A program made the translations under genes and the position numbers. Below the pieces are notes generated by a model. It saw only the letters and a list, made by a program, of their open reading frames with translations. It was not told the DNA's origin and did not search any database. Shown here in pieces: positions 63,301 through 64,000 of a stretch of 64,000 nt of DNA (its first letter is position 1; every line of letters begins with the position of its first letter). This DNA is from Lachnospiraceae bacterium (GTDB taxonomy: Bacteria > Bacillota > Clostridia > Lachnospirales > Lachnospiraceae): the NCBI GenBank assembly GCA_017439675.1, contig JAFSIQ010000039.1, forward strand, positions 124,001 through 188,000, given 5' to 3'.

Positions 63301-64000
63301 GTCACAGGACTCACTACATCCTCAGCCAACACGTGACCTGCAATACGGTTCTTAAATGCAAGCTTCTTGTTGAACTTATAACGACCAACCTTAGCAAGGT
63401 CATAACGTCTTGGATCAAAAAACATCGCGTTAATTAAGCTTTCAGCACTTTCTACTGCCAAAGGCTCACCTGGACGAATCTTCTTATACAATTCAAGCAA
63501 ACCATCCTCATAGCTGTTGGATGGGTCTTTCTCAATACTTGCAAGAATCTTTGGCTCATCACCAAACATCTCACGAATCTCTTCATTGGTTCCAATACCC
63601 AAAGAACGAATCAATACGGTAATTGGCACCTTTCTAGTTCTATCTACACGAACGTAAAATACGTCATTAGAATCTGTCTCGTACTCTAACCATGCACCAC
63701 GGTTAGGAATTACTGTACATGAATATAATGTCTTACCTAACTTATCATGACCAATTGCATAATAGATACCAGGAGAACGAACCAACTGACTTACGATAAC
63801 ACGCTCTGCACCATTGATAACAAAAGTACCTGTCTCTGTCATCAAAGGCAAGTCGCCCATAAAAATGTCATGCTGATTAATCTCATCTGTTTCCTTATTA
63901 TGAAGACGTACATTCACTTTCAAAGGAGCCGCATATGTTGCATCTCTCTCCTTACATTCCTCAATTGAGTACTTAACATCCTCCTCACACAGCTGGAAAT
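60381..64000 (-). CDS. rpoB: RNA polymerase beta subunit (N-terminus beyond the right edge)
   Basis: The frame is open to base 64000, so the start is outside the window; the Met at 63923 is internal (the codons before it read [13 protein letters not shown], typical RpoB sequence). Present motifs include [44 protein letters not shown], the rifampicin-binding region, with the usual Asp, His and Ser positions of a sensitive enzyme; [12 protein letters not shown]; and [25 protein letters not shown] long acidic C-terminal tail rich in Glu, Asp and Tyr is visible. About 1206 residues are inside the window. Confidence 0.98.
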   Translation of the reverse strand, partial: FQLCEEDVKYSIEECKERDATYAAPLKVNVRLHNKETDEINQHDIFMGDLPLMTETGTFVINGAERVIVSQLVRSPGIYYAIGHDKLGKTLYSCTVIPNRGAWLEYETDSNDVFYVRVDRTRKVPITVLIRSLGIGTNEEIREMFGDEPKILASIEKDPSNSYEDGLLELYKKIRPGEPLAVESAESLINAMFFDPRRYDLAKVGRYKFNKKLAFKNRIAGHVLAEDVVSPVTGEILANAGDKLTRESATAIQNAAVPYVLIQTETRNVKVLSNMMVDIKDYVDFDATELGVTEDVFYPVLAQLLEEYTDVEELKRAIKRDIHDLIPKHITKEDILASISYNMHLEYGIGTDDDIDHLGNRRIRAVGELLQNQYRIGLSRLERVVRERMATQDIETISPQSLINIKPVTAAVKEFFGSSQLSQFMDQNNPLSELTHKRRLSALGPGGLSRDRAGFEVRDVHYTHYGRMCPIETPEGPNIGLINSLATYARINEYGFVEAPYRKLDKSNPENPVVTDEVIYLTADEEDNYVVAQANEPINEDGTFVNAHIAGRYREETAEFDRNRVDLMDVSPKMVFSVATSMIPFLENDDANRALMGSNMQRQAVPLLKTEAPVVGTGMEGKAAVDSGVCIVAKRDGIVEKSTSKEIVIKCDDGTKDTYHVIKFARSNQGNCMNQRPIVVKGEKVKAGDVIADGASTAGGEIALGKNPLIGFMTWEGYNYEDAVLLSERLVQEDVYTSVHIEEYEAEARDTKLGSEEITRDLAGLGPDVLKDLDENGIIRIGAEVRAGDILVGKVTPKGETELTAEERLLRAIFGEKAREVRDTSLRVPHGAFGIVMDTKVFTREAGDELPPGVNKSVRVYIAQKRKISVGDKMAGRHGNKGVISRILPVEDMPFLPNGRPLDIVLNPLGVPSRMNIGQVLEIHLGLAAQALGFKISTPVFDGANEEDIMETLEMANDYVNEEWDVFEKKWKSQVADEVMDYLYENRDHREEWKGVPINRTGKVRLRDGRTGEEFDSPVTIGFMHYLKLHHLVDDKIHARSTGPYSLVTQQPLGGKAQFGGQRFGEMEVWALEAYGASYTLQEILTVKSDDVVGRVKTYEAIIKGDNIPEPGIPESFKVLLKEFQSLALDVRVLRDDNTEVEIGESADYSNDDIRHYGDMEYNQEESEMREHGYGGVDENDESFELEGEYSEDYNDSYDDDNYEE

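Noticed and set aside
63747..63968. rpoB starting at the Met at 63923
   Set aside because: Typical RpoB sequence continues upstream in frame to the window edge, so this Met is internal.

Overview
The window looks like chromosome of a low-GC, endospore-forming Firmicute, most likely a Lachnospiraceae (Clostridia). Supporting signs are: AT-rich intergenic DNA, strong AGGAGG-type ribosome binding sites, an Ile T-box leader, a stage II sporulation protein R gene, the long clostridial-type IleRS, many Thr/Glu-rich lipoproteins, a BspA-like LRR surface protein and many small membrane proteins next to XRE regulators. Almost every gene is on the minus strand. The exceptions are pncB with its DUF4234 neighbour, the MATE exporter, the acyl-CoA synthetase and a hidden 36-aa peptide gene. 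I see no rRNA, tRNA, CRISPR array, prophage or intact insertion sequence.

Layout from left to right. 0-2.3 kb: a partial lipoprotein and an orphan coiled-coil protein faintly like JetA/MukF-type kleisins. 2.5-6.6 kb: a DUF6440 protein, a NatAB-like ABC exporter, an unlisted 30-aa membrane peptide, a membrane protein and an XRE regulator, with a strong promoter upstream. 6.7-11 kb: a compact operon of zinc-ribbon protein, S-adenosylmethionine decarboxylase, DUF4178 protein, DUF350 protein and membrane-embedded spermidine-synthase-like protein. This is the best candidate for a poorly described system, probably polyamine or aminopropyl chemistry coupled to the membrane. 11-16.9 kb: two exported proteins, then ileS, which sits behind a lipoprotein gene; both are under one Ile T-box leader. 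16.9-23.3 kb: a C-terminally shortened PD-(D/E)XK 'transposase', an SH3-like secreted protein, an MFS carrier, a striking NCS1-permease/acyltransferase/zinc-ribbon fusion, and the 36-aa peptide gene.

23.3-34.0 kb is an accessory island of about seventeen short membrane proteins and lipoproteins of unknown function. It holds internal duplications, one truncated gene copy and an XRE-TM regulator at its head. 34-64 kb is mostly core: pncB; gdpP-rplI-dnaB behind a leader built of repeated hairpins; a methyltransferase; DUF1934, murI, ddl and spoIIR; MATE; a PARG-like macrodomain protein with an altered QEE motif; CpXC; pyk; a small alarmone synthetase; a large LRR protein; an acyl-CoA synthetase; DUF1648; and rpoC and rpoB (rpoB runs off the right edge).

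Function was assigned by reading motifs and by family memory, with no database search. Several start codons were moved inward from the longest reading frame to the ATG that has a good ribosome binding site; these choices are stated in the entries.
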